Part shown: positions 21,519 through 29,797 of the stretch, piece by piece
How the letters are laid out: each line of letters opens with the position of its first letter
Numbering within the stretch: the stretch's first letter is position 1
Translations under genes and position numbers: made by a program
Assembly: GCA_014360805.1 (NCBI GenBank)
Contig: JACIWU010000029.1
Span: 1-34,846 of the forward strand
Origin: Chloroflexota bacterium
Lineage (GTDB): Bacteria; Chloroflexota; Anaerolineae; DTLA01
Direction of reading: 5' to 3'
DNA: 34,846 nucleotides
The notes under the pieces: generated by a model
The model's input: only the letters and a program-made list of their open reading frames with translations
What the model was told of the DNA's origin: nothing
Database searches by the model: none

Positions 21519-23480
21519 ATGGATGCGGATATCCTGTTTGCCGGCGGCGTTGTCGTTACAATGGACGCCGGGCGCCGAGTCATACGGGATGGGGCTGTGG
21601 CGGTGCGCGATGGTCGGATTGTCGCCGTGGGGAAGTTGGAGGATGTCCGCACCCACTGGGCTGCAAGGGAGACCCGAGACTGCGGCGGTTGCGTCGTCAT
21701 GCCTGGGCTGGTGAATACCCATACGCACCTGCCCATGAGCCTGTTGCGCGGCCTAGTGGATGACCTGCGCCTGGACGTGTGGCTCTACGGCTACATGCTG
21801 CCCGTGGAGCGCGAGTTCACGGACGAGCGTTTCTGCCGCGTGGGCACGTTGCTGTCGTGCGCGGAACTGATCCGTTCGGGCGTTACGTGCCTGGCCGACA
21901 TGTACTACTACGAGGACACCGTCGCGGAGACGGTGGCCGAGGCGGGGTTGCGGGGAGTCTGCGCTGAGACCATCATGAAGATTCCCACGCCGGATGCCGA
22001 GAGTTACGACGAAAGCCTGGACTATGCTCGGCGCTTTGTGGAAAAGTGGCATGGCCACCCGCTTATCACTCCCGCGTTTGGGCCTCATTCCATCTATCTG
22101 TGCACGCCAGAGATTCTGCATGCTACGTCCATGCTGGGCTTGAAGTACGATGTCCCGCAGTTGATTCACATCGCGGAGACTGACCTGGAGGTGCGCGAAC
22201 TCGTTGAGAAATTGGGCGAGTCGCCGGTCATCTGGATGCAGAAGCAGGGACTGCTCGTCGGCAAGATGTTGGTGGCGCATGGCGTCCATCTAACCGACGG
22301 CGAGATGCGGCTTCTGGCCGAGCGGCGTATCGGCGTGGCACACAATCCGACGAGCAATCTGAAGTTGGCCAGCGGCATCGCCCGCGTGATGGCCATGCGT
22401 CAGAGCGGGGTCAGCGTGGGGCTTGGCACCGACGGGTGCGCTAGCAACAACGACCTGGACATGTTTGAGGAGATGCGGCTTGCGGCGCTGCTGCCCAAGG
22501 GCGTGTCGGGCGACCCTACGGCGTTGCCCGCGCGGGTTGCCGTGGAGATGGCGACGCTGGAGGGCGCACGCACTCTCTATCTGGATGCGGAAATCGGCTC
22601 GCTGGAGCCAGGCAAGTGGGCCGACATCGTCGTGGTGAACCTGGACACGGTGCATGAAACCCCGAAGTTCGCAATTTCGGACAACAACGTGTACTCGCAG
22701 TTGGTGTACGCGGCGAAGAGCGCGGACGTGCGCGATGTGGCTGTCGCTGGGCGCTTCCTGATGCGAGACCGAGAACTGCTCACGATAGACGTGGCCGCTG
22801 TCCGCTCGGACGCCGAGGCCATGGCGGCCCGAATTGACCGTTTTCTGGCAGCCCGCGAGGAGGATTTGGTGGACAAGATCGTGGGCATCGGTGGCGTGGA
22901 GCAGCAGGAGACTTTTGAGGTGCAGGTGAAGGTGCGGCTGCCCGATGAGAGCGCCCTGCGGCACTTGCTAGGGCACAGGGATGTCAGCGTGATTCGCGAA
23001 AGCGTGCGCCGCCAGTACGATACCTACTTCCTGTTTGAAGATGCGGACAAGGGCCACGTTCGGTATCGCGAGGACAACGTCATCCAGCCCGATGGTTCGC
23101 TGGCGCCCCGCTACGGCCTGACGCTGCGGGGGCCAACTCTGGAGCGGGTGTATGAGAATTCCGTCATTCTGTCGCGCTCGCGATTCAGCGCCGTTGCCGA
23201 CCGCTCGCTACGTTTCTACAGGGAGTACTTCCAGCCTGACCGCATTAAGGAGGTGAACAAGGAGCGGCGCCGCTGGCGTATTCAGTACAAGGGCGTGGAT
23301 TTTGAAGTCAACGCCGACCGGCTCTTCAAGCCCGCGTATGAAGACCTGTTTCTTGAGGTGAAGAGCCGCACCTGGTCGGCGAAGGACGCTCTGGCAAAGG
23401 CACAACTCATCGGCGAGATGTTGGAGATCATGAGCGTTTCGCCGGAGCAGATTGTGCGAAAGGAATATGTGGACTTCTAG
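21519..23480 (+). CDS. MTA/SAH-deaminase-type amidohydrolase fused to a CYTH domain
   Basis: The 653-residue chain has two parts. Residues 1-450 are an amidohydrolase of the MTA/SAH deaminase class: N-T-H68-T-H70-L-P-M-S-L-L-R-G, then L-I-H-I-A-E, V-A-H-G-V-H and L-G-T-D-G-C-A-S-N-N. Such enzymes deaminate methylthioadenosine, S-adenosylhomocysteine or related nucleosides. Residues about 463-650 look like a CYTH (triphosphate tunnel) domain: E467-V-Q-V-K471 replaces E-x-E-x-K, then Y-D-T-Y-F and D-L-F-L-E-V-K-S-R-T. Standard deaminases end near 430-450 aa. No stop or frameshift separates the parts. The ATG at 21519 follows AAGGAG. MtnP lies convergent downstream. The role of the fused domain is unknown. 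Confidence 0.85.
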   Translation: MDADILFAGGVVVTMDAGRRVIRDGAVAVRDGRIVAVGKLEDVRTHWAARETRDCGGCVVMPGLVNTHTHLPMSLLRGLVDDLRLDVWLYGYMLPVEREFTDERFCRVGTLLSCAELIRSGVTCLADMYYYEDTVAETVAEAGLRGVCAETIMKIPTPDAESYDESLDYARRFVEKWHGHPLITPAFGPHSIYLCTPEILHATSMLGLKYDVPQLIHIAETDLEVRELVEKLGESPVIWMQKQGLLVGKMLVAHGVHLTDGEMRLLAERRIGVAHNPTSNLKLASGIARVMAMRQSGVSVGLGTDGCASNNDLDMFEEMRLAALLPKGVSGDPTALPARVAVEMATLEGARTLYLDAEIGSLEPGKWADIVVVNLDTVHETPKFAISDNNVYSQLVYAAKSADVRDVAVAGRFLMRDRELLTIDVAAVRSDAEAMAARIDRFLAAREEDLVDKIVGIGGVEQQETFEVQVKVRLPDESALRHLLGHRDVSVIRESVRRQYDTYFLFEDADKGHVRYREDNVIQPDGSLAPRYGLTLRGPTLERVYENSVILSRSRFSAVADRSLRFYREYFQPDRIKEVNKERRRWRIQYKGVDFEVNADRLFKPAYEDLFLEVKSRTWSAKDALAKAQLIGEMLEIMSVSPEQIVRKEYVDF

Positions 23481-23504
23481 CGGCGGCGTCGCGGTGGGAC
23501 GCAC

Positions 23505-23534
23505 AAAGGCCCTTCCCAGTCGGAAGGGCCTTTT
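23505..23534. terminator. Bidirectional terminator between the deaminase-CYTH gene and mtnP
   Basis: A perfect 12-bp stem (23505-23516 with 23522-23533) with a 5-nt loop is flanked by A and T runs in both directions. It serves the two convergent genes that meet here. Confidence 0.85.
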
Positions 23535-23554
23535 CTATGCGCGGGTGGGTCAGG

Positions 23555-24418
23555 CTACTTCAGGTACTTGTCCAGCAGAAGGCTGAGTTTCTGGCGGGTG
23601 GCCGGCGGGATTTTGGCCGGGTTGGTGATGATGGCATTCTCCAGGGCGTGGGGACACGGGCAGGTGGTCGGGCTGCCCAACGTAGGGACGGCCAAGCGGA
23701 TGATTCTCTTGGCCATTTCCACGTTCTTCTGGAGGTTCTGCACGATCATCTCTACGGTAACGGCCTCTTCGGATTCGTGCCAGACGTCGTAGTCGGTAAC
23801 GAGGGCCAGGGTGGCGTAGCAGATTTCCGCCTCGCGCGCGAGTTTGGCTTCGGGAAGCGCCGTCATGCCGATGACATCCACGCCCCACGACCGGTAGATG
23901 CGCGATTCTGCCTTCGTGGAGAATTGCGGCCCCTCCATGACGACCATCGTCCCGTCCTTGTGGACGGTGGCCCCTGCTTTCTGCGCGGCGACGTAGAGTT
24001 TCTCGCGCATGTCGGGGCAGAACGGCTCGGCGAAACTGATGTGGACCACGACCCCGTCGCCGAAGAACGTGCTCGGGCGTGCCTTGGTGCGGTCAAAGAT
24101 CTGGTCGGGGATGACGATGTGAAGCGGGGCGATCTCCTGCTTCATGCTACCGCAGGCGCTGATGGCGATGATGCGCTGCACTCCCAGGCTCTTCAGGGCG
24201 TAGATGTTTGCGCGGGCGGGCAACTCCGATGGGGAGATGTAGTGCCCTCGCCCATGACGGGGCAGGAATGCGACCCTCACGCCCTCCAGGGTGCCGACGA
24301 TGATCGCGTCGCTGGGATCGCCAAAGGGGGTTTTGAGGCGAATCTCCTCAATCTGGGTCAGGTTCTCCATTTCGTAGACACCGCTTCCGCCGATGACGCC
24401 AACGAGTACGGGTTCCAT
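23555..24418 (-). CDS. mtnP: S-methyl-5'-thioadenosine phosphorylase
   Basis: The 287-residue protein has the family signatures G-V-I-G-G-S-G-V-Y, P-R-H-G-R-G-H, A-C-G-S-M, V-V-M-E-G-P-Q-F-S-T-K-A-E-S and T-D-Y-D. The D-Y-D pair contacts the 6-amino group and marks adenosine-type (MTAP) rather than inosine/guanosine-type phosphorylases. It splits methylthioadenosine with phosphate into adenine and methylthioribose-1-phosphate for methionine salvage. The ATG at 24418 has AGGAGG upstream; residues before it do not fit. A consensus promoter with an overlapping inverted repeat sits at 24449-24483. Confidence 0.9.
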   Translation of the reverse strand: MEPVLVGVIGGSGVYEMENLTQIEEIRLKTPFGDPSDAIIVGTLEGVRVAFLPRHGRGHYISPSELPARANIYALKSLGVQRIIAISACGSMKQEIAPLHIVIPDQIFDRTKARPSTFFGDGVVVHISFAEPFCPDMREKLYVAAQKAGATVHKDGTMVVMEGPQFSTKAESRIYRSWGVDVIGMTALPEAKLAREAEICYATLALVTDYDVWHESEEAVTVEMIVQNLQKNVEMAKRIIRLAVPTLGSPTTCPCPHALENAIITNPAKIPPATRQKLSLLLDKYLK

Positions 24419-24448
24419 ACGCTTGCCTCCTGAGGTGATCACGGGAGG

Positions 24449-24477
24449 ATTATACACGCAGTTGGGCGTGTTGCCAA
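24449..24477 (-). promoter_or_regulatory. Promoter of mtnP
   Basis: On the minus strand TTGGCA (24477-24472), a 17-bp spacer and a perfect TATAAT (24454-24449) lie 30 bp before the mtnP start codon. Only one base of twelve differs from consensus. Confidence 0.8.
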
Positions 24478-24483
24478 CTGCGT
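24456..24483. promoter_or_regulatory. Perfect inverted repeat over the mtnP promoter, candidate operator
   Basis: ACGCAGTTGG (24456-24465) and its exact reverse complement (24474-24483) are separated by 8 bp. The repeat spans the spacer and the -35 box of the mtnP promoter and lies upstream of the transcription start, so it is a DNA-level operator rather than an mRNA hairpin. A repressor bound here would block RNA polymerase. The regulator is unknown. Confidence 0.65.
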
Positions 24484-24555
24484 TGAGCCTTTTCAACCCC
24501 TGTCGCTTCCGGTGCCACAGGTGGGGAGTGAGCGGAAGATGCGCGCACGTGCAAT

Positions 24556-24584
24556 TTGACGTCGGGCCTGCACACGGCTAGAAT
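24556..24584 (+). promoter_or_regulatory. Promoter of the TetR-MMPL operon
   Basis: TTGACG (24556-24561), a 17-bp spacer and TAGAAT (24579-24584) are visible. Transcription would begin near 24591, which rules out the ATG at 24585 as the tetR-family start. Confidence 0.7.
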
Positions 24585-24598
24585 ATGTCTGTCCAGAT

Positions 24599-24616
24599 TG
24601 ACTTACCGGTCGGTCA
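24599..24616. promoter_or_regulatory. Candidate TetR-family auto-operator
   Basis: TGACTTACC-GGTCGGTCA is a pseudo-palindrome matching in seven of nine pairs around a CCGG centre. The A-C-C-G-G-T core with G-A-C arms is typical of TetR-family operators. It lies just downstream of the predicted transcription start and before the regulator gene, so binding would give autorepression. Confidence 0.55.
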
Positions 24617-24638
24617 GCACAAGTCTATGAGGATGGGC

Positions 24639-25214
24639 ATGATGGAATCCACCAGGGCGCGCATCCTGCAGAAGGCGGGGGAACTGTTCGCCACGCGGGG
24701 CTACCGCGCGATCTCCATGCGGGAGATCGCTGCCGAGTGTGGCATCAGCAAGCCCGCCATCTACCATCATTTTCAGGATAAGAAGCACCTTTATCTGGAG
24801 GTGCTGGACCGCGAATTGGAGCGCCTGGTAGTCGCGTTGGATGAAGCCGGCGCCATCCCCGGCACGGCGATTGAGCGGCTATCTCGGCTGGTGCGGTGCT
24901 ACCTGGAGGCCTTGCACCGCCGCCTGTCGCTCCTCCAGTTGCTTTTTCGCGACATCGGCGACCTTGAAGGCGAGATACCGGACTTGGCGAACAAACGTGG
25001 CGAAGGGGTGCTACGACCCTTCGTCGCCCTGATTCAGGAGGGTATCGCAAGGGGAGAATTCCGGCCTGTAGATGCGACGCGGACGGCTTTGTCGCTGGTC
25101 GGCATGATGAATATCTTCGTAACGCGCACACTATTGCGGCCTGACCTAATCATTGGTGAAGAGGACGTCCTGCACACGGTGGATCTGGCTCTGAACGGAC
25201 TGATTCCGCGATAA
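24639..25214 (+). CDS. TetR-family transcriptional regulator of the MMPL exporter
   Basis: The 191-residue protein starts with a TetR helix-turn-helix: R-I-L-Q-K-A-G-E-L-F-A-T-R-G-Y, then I-S-M-R-E-I-A-A-E-C-G-I-S-K-P-A-I-Y-H-H-F. The C-terminal ligand domain is of the usual length but without a recognisable subfamily. Several ATGs lie close together (24585, 24627, 24633, 24639, 24642). GAGG at 24629-24632 fits 24639 or 24642, and the promoter excludes 24585; 24639 is used here. The MMPL exporter gene begins 20 bp downstream, so the regulator probably controls that pump and senses one of its substrates. Confidence 0.85.
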   Translation: MMESTRARILQKAGELFATRGYRAISMREIAAECGISKPAIYHHFQDKKHLYLEVLDRELERLVVALDEAGAIPGTAIERLSRLVRCYLEALHRRLSLLQLLFRDIGDLEGEIPDLANKRGEGVLRPFVALIQEGIARGEFRPVDATRTALSLVGMMNIFVTRTLLRPDLIIGEEDVLHTVDLALNGLIPR

Positions 25215-25234
25215 GAGACTGAGGAGGTGCGAAG

Positions 25235-28200
25235 ATGTTCCGGAAGTTGGCTCAGTTCGCCTTCCAGAAGCGCTGGATTGTTGTCGTCGTATGGGCGGTG
25301 TTGGCTGCGCTCATGGTTGCGTTCGCGCCGCCGCTCGCGAAGGTGGGAATCACGGATCAGGAGGCCTTTCTGCCGTCGGGTGCGCCGTCGGTGCAGGCAG
25401 GGCGCTTGATCGCCGAGAAGTTCCCCCAGGATTCTGCGCTTGGCGACACCATCGTGTTTTTCCGCGCTGCCGGCCTTACAGATGCGGACCTGACGTATGC
25501 GCGCAACGTGGAAGATTGGCTGCGTTCCCCCGATGCTCCAAGCGAGGTGTCCAAAGTCATCTCGGTGTTCACCAACCCTGAACTGGAACCGATGTTGCGG
25601 AGCGCCGACGGTACGGCGATGCTCATGTCTGTTGAGTTCTCCACGGCGGTGTCTTCGGCACCCACTCACGAAGCGGTGAATCGGATTCGCGAGTACCTGA
25701 AAGGCAGTCCGGCCGGGCTTGAGGTGTATACGGCCGGCTCCGCGTCTGTCGCCCGCGACACCCTGGAGACGGTAAAACGCAGTCTGGATCGGACAACGTG
25801 GGCCACGATCGCCCTCGTGGTGGTGATTCTGCTGGTGATCTATCGTTCGCCCGTGGCGGCGCTGGTCCCATTGGCGACAATTGGGGTGGCCTACCTTGTC
25901 TCCACTGGAGTGCTGGGATTTCTGGCCCAGGCCGGTGTCAAGATGAGCACACAGATGGACATATTCGCCGTCGTGGTCATCTTTGGCGTGGGGACGGACT
26001 ACTGTCTCTTCATCGTGTCTCGGTTCCGCGAGGAACTCCATCGCCAGCCCACGCGCTTTGAGGCGGGCGTGCGGACGATGGAGAAGATCGGCATGGTCAT
26101 CGCGGCCAGCGCGACGGTGGTGATCCTGGCGTTCCTGTTCCTGAACGTGGCGAGTTTCGGGATGAGCCGCACGCTGGGCACCGGGCTTGCGGTGTGCATC
26201 TTCATCACTTTGTTGGCGGGCCTGACCTTGACGCCGGCGCTGCTCTCGGTGATGGGCACGCGGCTTTTCTGGCCGTTCACGAACGAGGCGGAACATCCCG
26301 AACGCGGGTTCTGGCACGACCTGGCACACAATGTGAGCCGAAATGCAGCATGGATTGTGCCGGTGGTGATCATCTGCCTGCTCATCCCGTATGCGGCTTT
26401 GCCCAGGATGGTGCGGAGTTTTGACATCCTGGCCGACGTGCCGCGGGACCTGGATTCGGCGAAGGGGTTTGAGACCCTGAAGGGACATTTTGACCCCGGC
26501 GAGATTTTCCCCACGCAGGTGATGCTGTTGGCGAAGGATGGAGACATCACAGATGAGTTGGGCACGCTTGACGCGGCGGTGAAGGAGGTTCGGCAAATTC
26601 CAGGTGTGCTGCGCGTTCGTAGCCTGCTCACGCCGACCGGCGACTCTGACGGCGCGGCGCTGTTCACGGTGGCCGGGCAACTGGCGCTGCTGTCGGACGG
26701 CCTGCGCGATGCTGCGGTTGGCCTGGGCGGCGGCCAGGGTGCCCCAGCGACGGGTTCAGATCCCATCGCGCTTGCCGCTGCGATAAATGCGTATCTGGGT
26801 CAACTTGGGGAGGCGTATCCGGAGGTCAAGAGCCTGCCTGCCTACAGCGGCGCGGTTGCTGCTGCGCAAGACCTGCAGGCCCAGGTCGCACGCCTGGAGC
26901 GGCAAGTGTTGGTAACGGCGCAACTGGAAACGATCGCCGAGAAGGTTGGCATGCTCGCAACTGGTCTGCGGAGCCCACTGCTGACGGCTACGCCGGAGAC
27001 ACTGGGCCAGTACGCGGGGACTCTGGAGATGCTACAGCAGTACCTGATAGGGCTGGGGGAGGCCTACCCATTCGTCAAGACCGAGGAGAGTTACACGAAG
27101 GCGCTGGCGGGCGTGCGGGAAATCGCCGCTGCCTGGGAGCAGGTGCAGAAGGGGCTGTTCGTGTCCGGGCAGATTGGCATGATTGCCGACAGCCTGGATG
27201 CGCTGGCCAAGAAATTGGATAACCCCGCGTCGCTGATGCAGATGGACACGTCGGCACAGATGGCGGCGCTCCAGGGTTACATGGCCGAGTTGGCCGAGCG
27301 GTACACCTGGGTTGTGGCCGATCCTGCCTTTGTGGCGACCGGTGAGCATTTTGCCAAGATGGCCGAGGCGGCGAGCAAACTGCAGGGCGGGCAAGTGCCC
27401 ATGAGCGATCTGCCGGCCGTGCTCTCGGCACTGAAGGCGGAGGTTACCGGCATGGCCCAGGCCATGCGCAGCCTGGCGGATGCTTTCGCAGCGCGCGACC
27501 CGAAGGCGAGTTTCGTGCCGAAGAATCTGCTGGCGGGCATGACGGCCCCAGGGGAACTGGCACGCAAGGTGGAGGACTTCGGGTTGTCGCTGCTGGACCT
27601 TCGCGCGGCTTTTGAGGTGAAAGCGCCCGACGCGCGGTACATGGCGACGGGGCTGTCCGCCGGCGCGGGGCCAGATGTGAGCACGTTGGCCGCGGCCGTG
27701 AAGGCGCTGGCGACGAGCCTGGCTGAGGTGCAACGCGGGTTTGAGGGCAAGTCGGCCTATCTGTACCCGAAGGCGCTGTTTGCTCTGACTCCGGCAGCGC
27801 AGGCTCTGGAGAAGGCGTTCGTGTCGGAGGATGGCACGGCGACGCGGCTGTACGTCATCCTTGAGCCTGAGCCGTATTCCAATGCGGCGCTGGATCTCAG
27901 CGCGAAGGTTCGCAAGGTAGCAAGCCAGGCGGTGGAAGGCACGGGGAGCGAAGTTTACATAACAGGAAGTTCGGTCGCCTTCGCCGACATCCGCCAGGTC
28001 TCCAATGAGGATTTCGTGAAGGTGCTAGTGCTGATCGCCATCGGTGTGTTCGCGGTGATGATTGCCCTGTTGCGCTCCATCGTGGCGCCTGCGTACCTGG
28101 TGCTGACCGTGCTCCTGAGTTACGGATCCACGCTGGGCGTAACCGTATTCGTGTTCCAGATGCTGCTGGGGCAGGAGGGGGTGAACCTGCTGATTCCCAC

Positions 28201-28525
28201 CATCGTGTTGGTGCTGTTGGTGGCTCTGGGAGCGGACTACAACATCTTCCTCATGTCGCGCGTGCGCGAGGAGACTGAGTCGGCCGAGTTTTTGGAGGGG
28301 CTAATCGCCGCCACGTCCCGAACGGGCGCGATTATCACATCGTGCGGCATTGTGCTGGCGGGCACGTTCGCGACGATGATGCTTTCGCCCATGACGATGC
28401 TGTTCCAGGTGGGCGCCAGCGTGGCCTTCGGCGTGCTGTTGGATACGTTCGTGATACGGGGAATCCTGGTGCCGGGCATCGCCAGACTGCTCCGTGAGCG
28501 CAACTGGTGGCCTTCCAAGAGGTAG
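25235..28525 (+). CDS. MMPL-family (RND superfamily) exporter with repeat-bearing loop
   Basis: The 1096-residue membrane protein has the two-fold MMPL layout: one helix near residues 12-32, a loop, a five-helix bundle with the family motif G-V-G-T-D-Y in one helix, a long loop (about 395-910), and a second bundle with A-L-G-A-D-Y. The Asp/Tyr pairs are the proton-relay positions of the family. MMPL proteins export lipids, fatty acids or hydrophobic drugs. The second loop is unusually long and carries about three 80-residue and three 42-residue internal repeats, mostly helical. The ATG follows GAGGAGGTG. It shares a transcript with the TetR regulator. The substrate is unknown. Confidence 0.88.
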   Translation: MFRKLAQFAFQKRWIVVVVWAVLAALMVAFAPPLAKVGITDQEAFLPSGAPSVQAGRLIAEKFPQDSALGDTIVFFRAAGLTDADLTYARNVEDWLRSPDAPSEVSKVISVFTNPELEPMLRSADGTAMLMSVEFSTAVSSAPTHEAVNRIREYLKGSPAGLEVYTAGSASVARDTLETVKRSLDRTTWATIALVVVILLVIYRSPVAALVPLATIGVAYLVSTGVLGFLAQAGVKMSTQMDIFAVVVIFGVGTDYCLFIVSRFREELHRQPTRFEAGVRTMEKIGMVIAASATVVILAFLFLNVASFGMSRTLGTGLAVCIFITLLAGLTLTPALLSVMGTRLFWPFTNEAEHPERGFWHDLAHNVSRNAAWIVPVVIICLLIPYAALPRMVRSFDILADVPRDLDSAKGFETLKGHFDPGEIFPTQVMLLAKDGDITDELGTLDAAVKEVRQIPGVLRVRSLLTPTGDSDGAALFTVAGQLALLSDGLRDAAVGLGGGQGAPATGSDPIALAAAINAYLGQLGEAYPEVKSLPAYSGAVAAAQDLQAQVARLERQVLVTAQLETIAEKVGMLATGLRSPLLTATPETLGQYAGTLEMLQQYLIGLGEAYPFVKTEESYTKALAGVREIAAAWEQVQKGLFVSGQIGMIADSLDALAKKLDNPASLMQMDTSAQMAALQGYMAELAERYTWVVADPAFVATGEHFAKMAEAASKLQGGQVPMSDLPAVLSALKAEVTGMAQAMRSLADAFAARDPKASFVPKNLLAGMTAPGELARKVEDFGLSLLDLRAAFEVKAPDARYMATGLSAGAGPDVSTLAAAVKALATSLAEVQRGFEGKSAYLYPKALFALTPAAQALEKAFVSEDGTATRLYVILEPEPYSNAALDLSAKVRKVASQAVEGTGSEVYITGSSVAFADIRQVSNEDFVKVLVLIAIGVFAVMIALLRSIVAPAYLVLTVLLSYGSTLGVTVFVFQMLLGQEGVNLLIPTIVLVLLVALGADYNIFLMSRVREETESAEFLEGLIAATSRTGAIITSCGIVLAGTFATMMLSPMTMLFQVGASVAFGVLLDTFVIRGILVPGIARLLRERNWWPSKR

Positions 28526-28556
28526 GCGACCAAACAGCGGTGCCTTGCAAGAACAG

Positions 28557-28590
28557 AAGAGGGACACGCCCACGGGCATGTCCCTCTTTG
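28557..28590. terminator. Bidirectional terminator between the MMPL gene and scpB
   Basis: A 10-bp stem (28557-28566 with 28579-28588) plus three further inner pairs after one mismatch is followed by T on the plus strand and preceded by A-rich sequence. It serves both convergent genes. Confidence 0.75.
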
Positions 28591-28605
28591 CTTTGCCTGG
28601 CGAGG

Positions 28606-29186
<581 letters not shown>

Positions 29187-29199
<13 letters not shown>

Positions 29200-29215
29200 G
29201 CCTCCGTGGTATGAT
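29187..29215 (+). promoter_or_regulatory. Promoter of the lipoprotein gene, inside the scpB start region
   Basis: TTGTCA (29187-29192), a 17-bp spacer and an extended -10 TGG-TATGAT (29210-29215) are visible. The promoter overlaps the first codons of the divergent scpB gene, so the two genes may interfere with each other. Confidence 0.6.
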
Positions 29216-29245
29216 GTCAAGCCGGTCCTTGTGGAGCGAGTCGTG

Positions 29246-29797
29246 ATGCGAAAACTCTCACTGCTGGCATTGGCGTTGCTTTGCGTTTCCATCGCTGCCT
29301 GCAAGCCCCGGGCAGAGGCGACTCCCGCGTGCGGCGCGCCGCCCCAGATTGCTTACTCCGAGGAACTGGCGCAGTCGCTGGACGCGCGGCTGCAGCCTTA
29401 CCTTCAGGGTCGGACGGGCGAATTCGCCTTGCAGACGACTTCGCAGGAACTCACGTCCTGGATCACCTACACGGCCGCCATGTGGTCTGGGATACCGGCC
29501 CGAGATGTGGTGGTCTGGTTTTCGCCCGATCACGTACACTTTAGCGGCGTGATCACCCGCGTGCTCGTGTTCTCGTTTCGGGTTCAGGTCCATGCGCACG
29601 TCTCGCTGAGCGGCCAGGCGCTGCAGGTTTCGGTGGAGCAAGCCTGCCTGGCCGGGATTGCATTGCCCGGATGGGCTAGAAACCTGGCGAGTCGCATCAT
29701 CACCGATACCATCGCGGACACGGGGCCCTACGTGCGGTTGGAGTCGCTGGAAGTCGGCGACCATTCCCTCCGGGCAAGCGGCCGGATTGGCTACTAG
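29246..29797 (+). CDS. Secreted lipoprotein of unknown function
   Basis: The 183-residue protein starts with a short charged end and Leu-rich core, ending in the lipobox I-A-A-C19, so it should be lipid-anchored to the membrane. The mature part contains amphipathic strands, for example V-F-S-F-R-V-Q-V-H-A-H-V and L-S-G-Q-A-L-Q-V-S-V, and resembles a small beta-rich LolA/LppX-like fold only in outline. I do not recognise the family. The ATG at 29246 follows GGAG with a normal spacing; GTG at 29243 is an alternative. It has its own promoter, and its stop overlaps the stop of the convergent AmaP-like gene within four bases (CTAG at 29794-29797). Confidence 0.7.
   Translation: MRKLSLLALALLCVSIAACKPRAEATPACGAPPQIAYSEELAQSLDARLQPYLQGRTGEFALQTTSQELTSWITYTAAMWSGIPARDVVVWFSPDHVHFSGVITRVLVFSFRVQVHAHVSLSGQALQVSVEQACLAGIALPGWARNLASRIITDTIADTGPYVRLESLEVGDHSLRASGRIGY

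Noticed and set aside
25034-26680. 548-codon antisense open frame over the TetR and MMPL genes
   Set aside because: Same shadow effect; the plus strand carries the TetR helix-turn-helix and the MMPL motif.
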